Origin: Roseitranquillus sp963776845
GTDB taxonomy: Bacteria; Pseudomonadota; Alphaproteobacteria; Rhodobacterales; Rhodobacteraceae
NCBI GenBank assembly: GCA_963776845.1
Contig: CAVZOJ010000023.1
Location: forward strand, 62,001 to 126,000
DNA: 64,000 nt
Direction: 5' to 3'
The first letter of the stretch is position 1. Each line of letters begins with the position of its first letter. The translations under genes and the position numbers were made by a program. Of this stretch, positions 1 to 7,261 are shown piece after piece. The notes below the pieces were generated by a model. It was not told the DNA's origin. It ran no database searches and worked only from the letters and a program-made list of their open reading frames with translations.

Positions 1-670
1 CGCGGAGGCGCGCATCCATCGCCTTCTCTATCCCGGCGACGCCGATAACCTCGGCGGAATGCACGCCCTCGCGCCCGAAGCTCGCGCCGCCGAGGATGTG
101 GGCGGCAAGCCGCCCGTTCGGATAGAGACGCATCTCGCGCGGACCGAAGAGCAGCCCCGGCTCACCGATGTCGTGCACCAGCTGCCGCTGCTCGGGCGAG
201 ACCGTCTTGCGGACCCAGAGGAACTTGCGGCCGTCGGTGAAGCGCCGCTCCAGCGCCTCGGCCTCGAGGTCCGGGAATATCTTCGCGAGTTCCGCCGCGG
301 CGCGGGCGGGCTCCACCATCTCTTGCGGATGGGCGTAGAGCGAATAGGTCGCCAGGTTGGTCGCCAGAACCCGGCCTTGCCGGTCGACGATATCGGCCCG
401 AGTCCCGCTGATCTGGCTGGCCGAGGACTCGGCCCGTGGCTCGGACGGCTCCGACGCCGCGAGCACGCCCATGCGCAGACCGACGAGCGCGAACCCCGCG
501 AGAAAAAACACGGCAAGAACGACAAGGCGGCTCTCCGCCCGCTGGCGATCGCGGTCTCGCAGGCTCTCGTGCCTCAGCCTTCTGTTTTCGCGCTCGATCG
601 CGTCGGGATTCTCGCCGCGCGAACGTGCGGTGATGATCCTTGCCAGTGGTCTGAGCGGCGTCCGTGTCAC
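1..670 (-). CDS. ftsI: Peptidoglycan D,D-transpeptidase FtsI (PBP3), N-terminal part
   Basis: This is the N-terminal part (about 223 residues) of the division-specific class B penicillin-binding protein, which cross-links septal peptidoglycan in the periplasm; the catalytic SxxK domain lies beyond the window edge. A basic cytoplasmic stretch is followed by one membrane segment (around residues 50-68, LVVLAVFFLAGFALVGL), then the PBP dimer-domain start with the typical RADIVDRQGRVLATN motif. The start is taken as GTG at 670 because its GTGA overlaps the TGA of ftsL by four bases, which implies translational coupling. It follows ftsL in the mraZ-rsmH-ftsL-ftsI order of the dcw cluster. Confidence 0.93.
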   Translation of the reverse strand, partial: MTRTPLRPLARIITARSRGENPDAIERENRRLRHESLRDRDRQRAESRLVVLAVFFLAGFALVGLRMGVLAASEPSEPRAESSASQISGTRADIVDRQGRVLATNLATYSLYAHPQEMVEPARAAAELAKIFPDLEAEALERRFTDGRKFLWVRKTVSPEQRQLVHDIGEPGLLFGPREMRLYPNGRLAAHILGGASFGREGVHSAEVIGVAGIEKAMDARLR

Positions 671-1011
671 TCGGCCGGATCCAGCTGAACGAGTTCCATG
701 GGCAGCAACGGCAGCTCCGGCGGATCGAGCGGAAACGGCACCTCGTCAACGCGCGCGAACTGTTCCGGCAGGAGCGGCATCAGGCCGAGGCGCTCGTAGT
801 TCAGCTCCGCCAGGTCTCGGAGGCGGTCCGGCCGCGTCAGCCATGCCCATTCCGCCGCAAGGACTGAACGCCGCTCGCGCAGGCGACCGATCTCGCCCTG
901 CAGAGCCTCGACCTGGCGCAAGGCGGTTTGGGTGCGAAAATTCTCGCCGTACGCCCAGGCAGCGAGCAGCACGATGGCCAGCGCCGACGCGATGTAGAAC
1001 AGCGGTCTCAT
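667..1011 (-). CDS. ftsL: Cell division protein FtsL
   Basis: This small bitopic protein (114 residues) belongs to the FtsQLB complex that controls septal wall synthesis. One membrane helix near the N terminus (LFYIASALAIVLLAAWAYG) is followed by a heptad-like coiled coil (QVEALQGEIGRLRERRSVL) and a conserved AEWAWLTRPDRL stretch typical of alphaproteobacterial FtsL. I chose the ATG at 1011, four bases inside the end of rsmH (stop at 1008), because the upstream extension is an artefact of the rsmH frame. It overlaps both rsmH and ftsI by a few bases, so the cluster is translated as a tightly coupled operon. Confidence 0.9.
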   Translation of the reverse strand: MRPLFYIASALAIVLLAAWAYGENFRTQTALRQVEALQGEIGRLRERRSVLAAEWAWLTRPDRLRDLAELNYERLGLMPLLPEQFARVDEVPFPLDPPELPLLPMELVQLDPAE

Positions 1012-1961
1012 CCGATGCCTCCTGCGGTTGGCAACCCCAGCGCGGCTCGGTCGACGGGGCCCGCGGGCGCGTCGGTCCGCCACGCCACCCTCAGGCGCGC
1101 CGAACGGGCGCGGGGATTGTGCGCGAGTTCGTCTTTATCGGGGCCGACCGGCTTCGCCACATCGCGAAACCGGATTGTCGGCGCTTCCTCTTCGGGGGCA
1201 TAGCGGTTCGCCCGCCCGCCCGCGCCGGATCGGACCTGAAAGAAGCGCTTCACGGCGCGGTCCTCGATCGAGTGAAACGTGACGACGGCGAGCGCTCCGC
1301 CGGGGGCGAGTGCGCGCTCCGCAGCCTCGAGGCCGCGGGCAAGCTCGCCGAACTCGTCGTTCACGGCGATCCGGATCGCCTGGAAGCTGCGGGTCGCCGG
1401 ATGGCTCTGCCCTGGCTTGGCACGCGGCAGGCACCGTTCCACGATTGCCGCGAGTTCGGATGTCGTCTCGATGGGGCGCGCGGCGACGATCGCTCGAGCG
1501 ATGCGACGCGACGCCCGCTCCTCGCCGTAGCGAAAGAGGATGTCGGCCAGTTCGGCCTCACCCAGCGTGTTGACGAGGTCGGCGGCACTGGAGTGGTTGC
1601 CGCCCATACGCATGTCGAGCGGCCCGTCGTGCCGGAACGAAAAGCCGCGCTCGGCCTGATCCAGTTGCATCGACGACACGCCGAGGTCGAGTACGACGCC
1701 GTCGAGCGGACCGCCGGCATGTTCATCGAGGGCGCCGAACGTGCCCTCCACCAGCCGCAGGCGCGCGTCCCCGCTCGCCCACGAGGCGGCGGCCAGAGCC
1801 GCAGGGTCTCGATCGACGCCGATCACCTCGTCGGCGCCCGCGTCGAGGAGACCACGCGCGTAGCCTCCAGCGCCGAACGTTCCGTCGAGCCAGCGGCCGC
1901 GGACGGGTGCGACGGCCCGGAGAAGCGGCGCCAGAAGGACCGGAGTGTGACCACCTGCCAC
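1008..1961 (-). CDS. rsmH: 16S rRNA (cytosine(1402)-N(4))-methyltransferase RsmH
   Basis: This enzyme uses S-adenosylmethionine to methylate N4 of C1402 in the decoding site of 16S rRNA. The sequence begins with the family hallmark GGHTPVLL, followed by the SAM-binding DGTFGAGGYARGLL loop, the LDLGVSSMQLDQAERGFSF motif and the C-terminal VVTFHSIEDRAVKRFF motif. Its 317 residues match the family length. The GTG at 1961 lies one base beyond the mraZ stop (1963-1965), and no better in-frame start is present before it. It is the second gene of the dcw cluster. Confidence 0.93.
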   Translation of the reverse strand: MAGGHTPVLLAPLLRAVAPVRGRWLDGTFGAGGYARGLLDAGADEVIGVDRDPAALAAASWASGDARLRLVEGTFGALDEHAGGPLDGVVLDLGVSSMQLDQAERGFSFRHDGPLDMRMGGNHSSAADLVNTLGEAELADILFRYGEERASRRIARAIVAARPIETTSELAAIVERCLPRAKPGQSHPATRSFQAIRIAVNDEFGELARGLEAAERALAPGGALAVVTFHSIEDRAVKRFFQVRSGAGGRANRYAPEEEAPTIRFRDVAKPVGPDKDELAHNPRARSARLRVAWRTDAPAGPVDRAALGLPTAGGIG

Positions 1962-1962
1962 C

Positions 1963-2457
1963 TCACGCCTCGATGGGGCCGTCAAGGAGGGCGGAGATAT
2001 CGACGCCCTCCGGCAATGCCTCGAGCGCGGCCGCCGTCGCTGCCATCCGCTCAGTCTCGAAGATGTCGGGGTTCCAGATCTCGAATTTGGTTCCGGTCGC
2101 GATGAACTGGACCTCACTTTCCAGCTGCGCCTTGTCGCGGCACTTCTGCGGCAGGACGAGGCGTCCATCGGGGTCGATCTCGGTCGAGTGCGTCTGACCG
2201 AGATAGTGAATCTCCAGTATCTTGCGGCGTGGGTCGGTGTTGGGGATGGCGTCGATCTTGGCCTCGACCTCGTCAGCGTAGGCCTCGGGCGTGTAGCACT
2301 CCAGGAACTTCCGCCGCGGGTCGCCATAGACGATCTTCAGCTCCGGGCGACGACCATCCAGTCCTTCTTCCATGGAACGACGGAACTGGACCGGGATCGA
2401 AACCCGGCCCTTGGCGTCCATCTTCTGGCGACCTTCGCCTGTGAACCTGCGCGCCAC
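1963..2457 (-). CDS. mraZ: Transcriptional regulator MraZ
   Basis: MraZ is a DNA-binding protein of the AbrB-like fold that autoregulates the dcw cluster from arrays of TGGG-type boxes. The two MraZ repeats are visible: KMDAKGRVSIPVQFRR near the N terminus and TEIDPDGRLVLPQKCRDK in the second half. The GTG at 2457 gives the usual N terminus (ARRFTGEGRQK) and has an AAGGGG ribosome binding site five bases upstream; a longer frame starting at 2511 would run into the leader terminator. It is the first gene of the cluster and sits behind a long leader that ends in an intrinsic terminator. Confidence 0.92.
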   Translation of the reverse strand: MARRFTGEGRQKMDAKGRVSIPVQFRRSMEEGLDGRRPELKIVYGDPRRKFLECYTPEAYADEVEAKIDAIPNTDPRRKILEIHYLGQTHSTEIDPDGRLVLPQKCRDKAQLESEVQFIATGTKFEIWNPDIFETERMAATAAALEALPEGVDISALLDGPIEA

Positions 2458-2484
2458 GCCCGCCCCTTTCGTCCGGTCCGGAAC

Positions 2485-2524
2485 GAAAACGGCGGACCCC
2501 GCTGCTGCCACTGCGTGATCCGCC
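2485..2524 (-). terminator. Intrinsic terminator/attenuator ahead of mraZ
   Basis: On the minus strand the arms GGCGGATC (2524-2517) and GGTCCGCC (2498-2491) form an eight-pair stem with one G-U pair and an 18-base loop, followed by GTTTTC (2490-2485). It lies about 30 bases upstream of the mraZ start, so it must be read through for the dcw operon to be expressed. This matches the arrangement of UpsM in Rhodobacter, where the mraZ leader ends as a stable RNA. Confidence 0.6.
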
Positions 2525-2687
2525 GCCCTCGTGCCCGTGACCGGGTCTGTCCCGGCATGCGCGCCATCTGGGGGATGCTGCCTGCCCGCGCGCCGGTTCG
2601 GTCGGATGAGGGGCTGCCTGTATGAAGCCTGCTCTCGTTTTGTCGTTAGCCCGGGGTCTTGCGCCCCTTATTGCCCGTCTCATCGCA
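2485..2687 (-). ncRNA. Candidate UpsM-like leader RNA of mraZ
   Basis: The mraZ leader would be an RNA of about 200 bases if transcription starts near 2687 and ends at the hairpin 2485-2524. In Rhodobacter sphaeroides the 5' untranslated region of mraZ yields the roughly 200-base small RNA UpsM by partial termination. The match here is one of position, length and terminator; I did not recognise the primary sequence. The start point is inferred from a weak promoter (TTGATT at 2722-2717, 17-base spacer, GATAGA at 2699-2694). Confidence 0.45.
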
Positions 2688-2693
2688 AGACAA

Positions 2694-2757
2694 TCTATCC
2701 CACGGGAATGCGCGGGAATCAACCCCATTTGATGGGATGGAATGGTATTTTCTGGGA
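2694..2757 (-). promoter_or_regulatory. Candidate mraZ promoter with MraZ-box array
   Basis: On the plus strand, boxes recur every ten bases: CGGGA at 2703, CGGGA at 2713, then TGGGA at 2733, TGGTA at 2743 and TGGGA at 2753, with the 2723 position occupied by CCCCA. MraZ is known to bind TGGG-type repeats with a ten-base period at its own promoter. The array covers a possible -35 (TTGATT) and abuts a -10 (GATAGA), so binding would block initiation. The orientation relative to mraZ is inverted compared with the textbook case, which lowers my confidence. Confidence 0.45.
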
Positions 2758-2989
2758 CGAACCCGAAACTTACCAGATATTGGAACGCAGCTTCGAGCAC
2801 CCACAACATGCGGCGCTATCTCAAGATTGAAATTGTCCTCCGAGACAGTCGTATTGAGCATTCGCCGCGTGCGGGGGCACCTGCGCCCGGATTTTCAGCA
2901 AGTGGCCCCGCCATGCCCATGCCGCATAGCAGCATTGATGCTCGGGCTATTGTGCAATTGCAGCATCGGCGTATCTTCAGTCTCGACCC

Positions 2990-3094
2990 GGACGCAGACC
3001 TCCCTCTGCTGACGGGGCGACAGAAGGTCCTTCCTCCTCCCTGGGTCTTCTGCATTCTGCGGCGGCACGGTCCTCCCCCGTGTCGCCGCTTTTT
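2990..3094 (+). ncRNA. Candidate cuckoo/CcsR-type small RNA with three CCUCC-loop hairpins
   Basis: Three successive hairpins each expose a CCUCC(C) loop: 2994-3009 (stem GCAGA/TCTGC, loop CCTCCC), 3021-3052 (ten-pair stem CAGAAG... with two G-U pairs, loop TTCCTCCTCCCT) and 3059-3089 (twelve-position stem GCGGCGGCACGG with its complement, loop TCCTCCC) followed by TTTTT at 3090-3094. The last hairpin is a textbook intrinsic terminator on the plus strand. Hairpins with CCUCCUCCC loops define the CcsR/cuckoo RNA family of Rhodobacter and other alphaproteobacteria, whose loops are anti-Shine-Dalgarno in character. A fourth, weaker hairpin is at 2834-2847. The 5' end is unknown. It converges on the acyl-CoA ligase gene, whose stop codon it touches. 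Confidence 0.65.
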
Positions 3095-4647
3095 CATTCC
3101 GGCACCTCTTCACGCAAAACTCGCCGCAGGATCTTGCCTGACGCCGACTTCGGAATCGCATCGACATAGACGACGCGCCGGATCTGCTTGTAGTGCGCAA
3201 GGCGCTCCGCGAGGTGCGCCTGAAGCTCCTCGAGCGCGGGTGTCGTCTCGCCGGCGACGACGAAGGCCATGGGGGCCTCGCCCGCATCCTCGTCCAGCAC
3301 CCCGATCACGGCCGCGTCCACGACCGCAGCATGCGTCATCAGCGCCGCCTCGACCTCGGCAGGCGCGACCTGAAAACCCTTCACCTTGATGAGCTCCTTC
3401 ACCCGATCTCGAATGAAGAGGTAGCCGTCCTCATCGAAGCAGCCGACGTCGCCGGTGCGAAGCCAGCCACCCTCAACGATTGACGCGCGCGTAGCCTCTG
3501 GATTGTTCAGGTAGCCCAGCATGACCTGCGGCCCCTTGATCCAGAGCTCGCCCTCCACGCCTGCGGGAAGATCCGCGCCGCTTTGACTGTCGACGACGCG
3601 GCAGGCGGTGGAGGCGACACTAATGCCCACCGAGCCCGCTCGCGGGGCCGAGAGCGGATTGACATGTGAGATCGGGCTCAGCTCCGTCATGCCGTAGGCC
3701 TGCGTCGCGGCGCAGCCGAGGCGGTTCGCCAAGGCCTCTCCCAGATCCTTGCCGAAGGGTGCAGCGGCCGAATTGACCTGCTCCAGCGACGACAGGTCGA
3801 AGTTGTCGACCATCGGATGTTTGGCCATCGCACTTGCCACCGGCGGCACGACCCAGACCCGCTCAGAACGATGCGTCTCGATCAGGCGCAGGAACTGCTC
3901 GAGATCGAACCGCGGCATCGTCACGAGGTTCGCCCCGCGAGCAAGATAGATGTTGAGCATCAGCTCGAGGCCGTAGATGTGGAAGAACGGGAGAAAGGCC
4001 GGCGTCACCTCGCCCGGGTTGACCGTCGCGACGCTCAGCCCCTGGTCCACGTTCGCCACAAGGTTGCGATGGGTCAGCATCACGCCCTTCGGCAGACCGG
4101 TGGTTCCGGAGGAATACGGAAGCAGGGCCGCGAACTCCTCCAGATCGACCGGCACCTGCGTCTCGATCGGTCGTCCCATGAGTGCGGAGAAGGAAAGGGC
4201 ACCCTCTGCCTCACCGATCACCGCGATGTCGCGCACCGACGTCCCCTTGGAGCCTTCTTTCGCCACCGCCAGGAACGGAGGAACCGTGATCAGCAGTTCC
4301 GCATCTGAATCCTTTAGCTGATGGTTAAGTTCATACGCGGTGTAGGTCGGGTTGACGGTCGTCACCGAGGCTCCGGCCCAGAGCGCGCCGTGCATGACGA
4401 TGAAGAACTCCGGCATGTTCGGGGCCATCAGGGCGATCCGGTGGCCTTCGCCATAGCCACGCTCCGTCAAGCCGCCGGCGAACGCCTTCACGCCATCCAT
4501 CAAGTCGCGCGCGGTCACTGTCCGGCCCGTCGGACCGTCCGTGATGACCACGTCGCCGGGCCGAGAGATCAGGCCCTCGAAGACGCGTTCGGTGATGCTC
4601 TGTTCCCGGATCTCGATATCGGGCAAGCGGCTTTTCGTGATGATCAT
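3094..4647 (-). CDS. AMP-dependent acyl-CoA ligase, 4-coumarate-CoA ligase-like
   Basis: This is a member of the ANL superfamily that activates a carboxylic acid as acyl-AMP and transfers it to coenzyme A. The P-loop-like PYSSGTTGLPKGV (box I), the AYGMTELSPI motif, GWLRTGDVG and the C-terminal KSASGKILRRVLR with the catalytic lysine are all present. The overall pattern (PFFHIYGLELMLN, GELWIKGPQVMLGYLNNP) is closest to plant-type 4-coumarate-CoA ligases, so an aromatic or medium-chain acid is the likely substrate; this cannot be fixed from sequence. I chose ATG 4647 because GGAGG lies about ten bases upstream; a longer frame opens at 4686. It appears to be monocistronic. Confidence 0.85.
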   Translation of the reverse strand: MIITKSRLPDIEIREQSITERVFEGLISRPGDVVITDGPTGRTVTARDLMDGVKAFAGGLTERGYGEGHRIALMAPNMPEFFIVMHGALWAGASVTTVNPTYTAYELNHQLKDSDAELLITVPPFLAVAKEGSKGTSVRDIAVIGEAEGALSFSALMGRPIETQVPVDLEEFAALLPYSSGTTGLPKGVMLTHRNLVANVDQGLSVATVNPGEVTPAFLPFFHIYGLELMLNIYLARGANLVTMPRFDLEQFLRLIETHRSERVWVVPPVASAMAKHPMVDNFDLSSLEQVNSAAAPFGKDLGEALANRLGCAATQAYGMTELSPISHVNPLSAPRAGSVGISVASTACRVVDSQSGADLPAGVEGELWIKGPQVMLGYLNNPEATRASIVEGGWLRTGDVGCFDEDGYLFIRDRVKELIKVKGFQVAPAEVEAALMTHAAVVDAAVIGVLDEDAGEAPMAFVVAGETTPALEELQAHLAERLAHYKQIRRVVYVDAIPKSASGKILRRVLREEVPE

Positions 4648-4712
4648 ATCGGCGGTTCCTCCCTGGCCGCCGAATCGTACCATCAATCAAGGGTCGGCAA
4701 CGCGGGAAACGC

Positions 4713-7115
4713 CTAGAAGGGCACGTCGCCAGCGTCACCCGCGGCGACCACGAACTTCGCTACAACCTTCTTGTGGCCCGCTTTCTCGAAATCGATGTCG
4801 AGCTTGTCGCCCTCGATGCTGGCGATCTCGCCGTAGCCGAACTTCTGGTGAAAGACGCGGTCGCCCTCGGTGAAGGCGGAGACTGCCTCGAGGTCGATCA
4901 CCATGTGGGCCTGCTCGCGCGGCTGGCTCATGCCGCGCTGCGCGCTGCGTGCCTGCATGCGCTTCCAACCCGGCGAGTTGTAGACGTCCGCCCGGCTCGC
5001 CCGGTTCTGGATGTCGGAGGCTGCAAGTCCCTGCAAGACCGGCGAGGCCGAGGCCGCCATGCCCGCGGCCCCGTAGCCGCCGCCATAGAGCCCGGGGGGT
5101 GTCAGAACGTCGATGTGGGCCTCGGGAAGCTCGTCTATGAAGCGCGACGGCAACTGAGACTGCCACTGGCCGTAGACCCGGCGGTTCGAGGCGAAGGAGA
5201 TCGTTGCCAGCTCCTCCGCGCGGGTGATGCCGACATAGGCCAGCCGCCGCTCCTCCTCGAGACCCTTCAGGCCACTCTCGTCCATCGATCGCTGCGAGGG
5301 GAAAAGGCCATCTTCCCACCCCGGCAGGAACACCGCCGGAAACTCCAGGCCTTTCGCGGCGTGCAGCGTCATAACGCTGACCCGCGCACCGCCATCATCA
5401 GCCTCGTTGTCCATGATCAGGGAGACGTGCTCGAGGAAACCCTGCAGGTTGTCGAACGCCTCGAGCGCCTTCACTAGTTCCTTGAGGTTCTCCAGTCGGC
5501 CCGGCGCCTCAGGCGTCTTGTCGTTCTGCCACATCGCCGTGTAGCCGGATTCGTCGAGGATCTGCTCGGCAAGCTCGATATGGTTGTGGTCGGGGCGCAG
5601 CGTCACCTCGTGCCACCGATCGACGGAGTCGATCAGGGCGCGCAGTTCGCTCGCCCCCTTGCCGCCGAGCCCGCCGTCCGACAGCAGGATTCGAGCCCCG
5701 TCGAGCAGTGTCGCGCCGTTGTCGCGCGCCGTGACCTGGATCTTCTGCTGCGCCTTGTCGCCAAGGCCCCGCTTGGGCGTGTTGACGACGCGCTCGAACG
5801 CCAGGTCGTCGTCGGGGCTGACCGTGAGGCGGAAGTAGGCCATCGCATCGCGGATCTCGAGCCGCTCGTAGAAGCGGGGACCGCCGATGACCCGGTAGGG
5901 CAGCCCGATGGTCAGGAAGCGGTCCTCGAAAGCGCGCATCTGGTGGCTGGCGCGCACCAGGATGGCGATCTCGTCGAGCGGGATCGGACGCAGGCCGCGG
6001 GCGCCCTGCCCCATCGCCTCGATCTCCTCGCCGATCCAGCGCGCCTCCTCCTCGCCGTCCCAGTGGCCGATCAGGCGGACCCTCTCGCCCTTGCTCTCTT
6101 CGGTCCAGAGAGTCTTGCCGAGCCGCCCCTCGTTCGCGTCGATCAGACCGGAGGCGGTGGCGAGGATGTGCGGGGTCGAGCGGTAGTTCTGCTCGAGCCG
6201 GATGACCTTGGCGCCGGGAAAGTCCTTCTCGAAGCGCAGGATGTTGCCGACCTCGGCGCCGCGCCAGCCATAGATCGACTGGTCGTCGTCGCCGACGCAG
6301 CAGATGTTACGATGGCCTCCCGCGAGCAGCCGCAGCCACATGTATTGAGCGACGTTGGTGTCCTGATACTCGTCGACGAGGATGTAGCGGAACCAGCGGC
6401 GGTACTGTGCCAGCACGTCGTCATGCTCGCGAAAGATGGTGAGCACGTGCAGCAGCAGGTCGCCGAAGTCGACGGCGTTCAGGGTCTTCAGCCGGTCCTG
6501 GTACTGCTCGTAGAGTTCCGTTCCGCGGTGGTTGTACGCACCTGCCTCCGCCGCAGGAACGCTCTGTGGCGTCCAGGCGCGGTTCTTCCAGCCATCTATG
6601 ACACCTGCGAGCTGGCGCGCCGGCCAGCGCTTCTCGTCGATGTTGGCGGCGACGACCAGCTGCCGCATCAGCCGGATCTGGTCGTCGGTGTCGAGGATGG
6701 TGAAGTTGGGCTTCAGCCCGACGAGCTCGGCATGACGGCGCAAGAGCTTGACGCAGATCGCGTGAAAGGTGCCGAGCCATGGCATCCCTTCTACGGCATG
6801 TCCCAGCAACCGACCGACGCGGTCCTTCATCTCGCGCGCGGCCTTGTTGGTGAAGGTGACGGCAAGAACCTCGTTGGGGCGCGCGGTGCCGGTGTGCAGA
6901 AGGTGAGCGATCCGGGCCGTAAGGGCGCGGGTCTTGCCGGTGCCGGCGCCGGCCAGCATCAGGACCGGGCCTTCCAGCGCCTCGACAGCCGCGCGTTGCG
7001 CGGGGTTCAGGTCGTCGAGGTAGGGCGCCGGACGCGCCGCGGCCGCCCGCGCCGAGAGCGGGGCCGGATCGCGCGCCGCCTGCTCGAACGCGTCGCCGTC
7101 GTCATATCCGTTCAT
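4713..7115 (-). CDS. uvrD: ATP-dependent DNA helicase UvrD/PcrA type
   Basis: This superfamily 1A helicase (800 residues) unwinds DNA 3' to 5' in nucleotide excision and mismatch repair and removes proteins from DNA. The Walker A motif LAGAGTGKTRALTARI is near residue 50, the Walker B/DExx motif is VDEYQDTNVAQY, and the later helicase motifs LEQNYRST, VSVMTLHAAKGLEFPAVF and LAYVGITRAEE are intact. The C terminus carries the small Tudor-like domain (GDRVFHQKFGYGEIASIEGDKL) typical of UvrD/PcrA. ATG 7115 is the first sensible start; the longer frame runs into the divergent promoter region. It is divergent from the FMN dehydrogenase gene with about 146 bases between the starts. Confidence 0.93.
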   Translation of the reverse strand: MNGYDDGDAFEQAARDPAPLSARAAAARPAPYLDDLNPAQRAAVEALEGPVLMLAGAGTGKTRALTARIAHLLHTGTARPNEVLAVTFTNKAAREMKDRVGRLLGHAVEGMPWLGTFHAICVKLLRRHAELVGLKPNFTILDTDDQIRLMRQLVVAANIDEKRWPARQLAGVIDGWKNRAWTPQSVPAAEAGAYNHRGTELYEQYQDRLKTLNAVDFGDLLLHVLTIFREHDDVLAQYRRWFRYILVDEYQDTNVAQYMWLRLLAGGHRNICCVGDDDQSIYGWRGAEVGNILRFEKDFPGAKVIRLEQNYRSTPHILATASGLIDANEGRLGKTLWTEESKGERVRLIGHWDGEEEARWIGEEIEAMGQGARGLRPIPLDEIAILVRASHQMRAFEDRFLTIGLPYRVIGGPRFYERLEIRDAMAYFRLTVSPDDDLAFERVVNTPKRGLGDKAQQKIQVTARDNGATLLDGARILLSDGGLGGKGASELRALIDSVDRWHEVTLRPDHNHIELAEQILDESGYTAMWQNDKTPEAPGRLENLKELVKALEAFDNLQGFLEHVSLIMDNEADDGGARVSVMTLHAAKGLEFPAVFLPGWEDGLFPSQRSMDESGLKGLEEERRLAYVGITRAEELATISFASNRRVYGQWQSQLPSRFIDELPEAHIDVLTPPGLYGGGYGAAGMAASASPVLQGLAASDIQNRASRADVYNSPGWKRMQARSAQRGMSQPREQAHMVIDLEAVSAFTEGDRVFHQKFGYGEIASIEGDKLDIDFEKAGHKKVVAKFVVAAGDAGDVPF

Positions 7116-7261
7116 CGCGACAACGGTAGCGCGAAGCGATGCCGGAGGAAAGAGCAGGTTCCGCTTTCGTTCACCGGCGGGCACCTGACATTCGTCGTCC
7201 TCCACCTTGTCTGCAGCTGCGCGGCAGATTACGCGGGCATCCCCGCTACACGTCGGCCCCC

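Noticed and set aside
2458..2760. RNase P RNA gene upstream of mraZ
   Set aside because: Neither strand shows the conserved GAGGAAAGTCCGGGCTCC-like core or the matching 3' element, and the length is too short.
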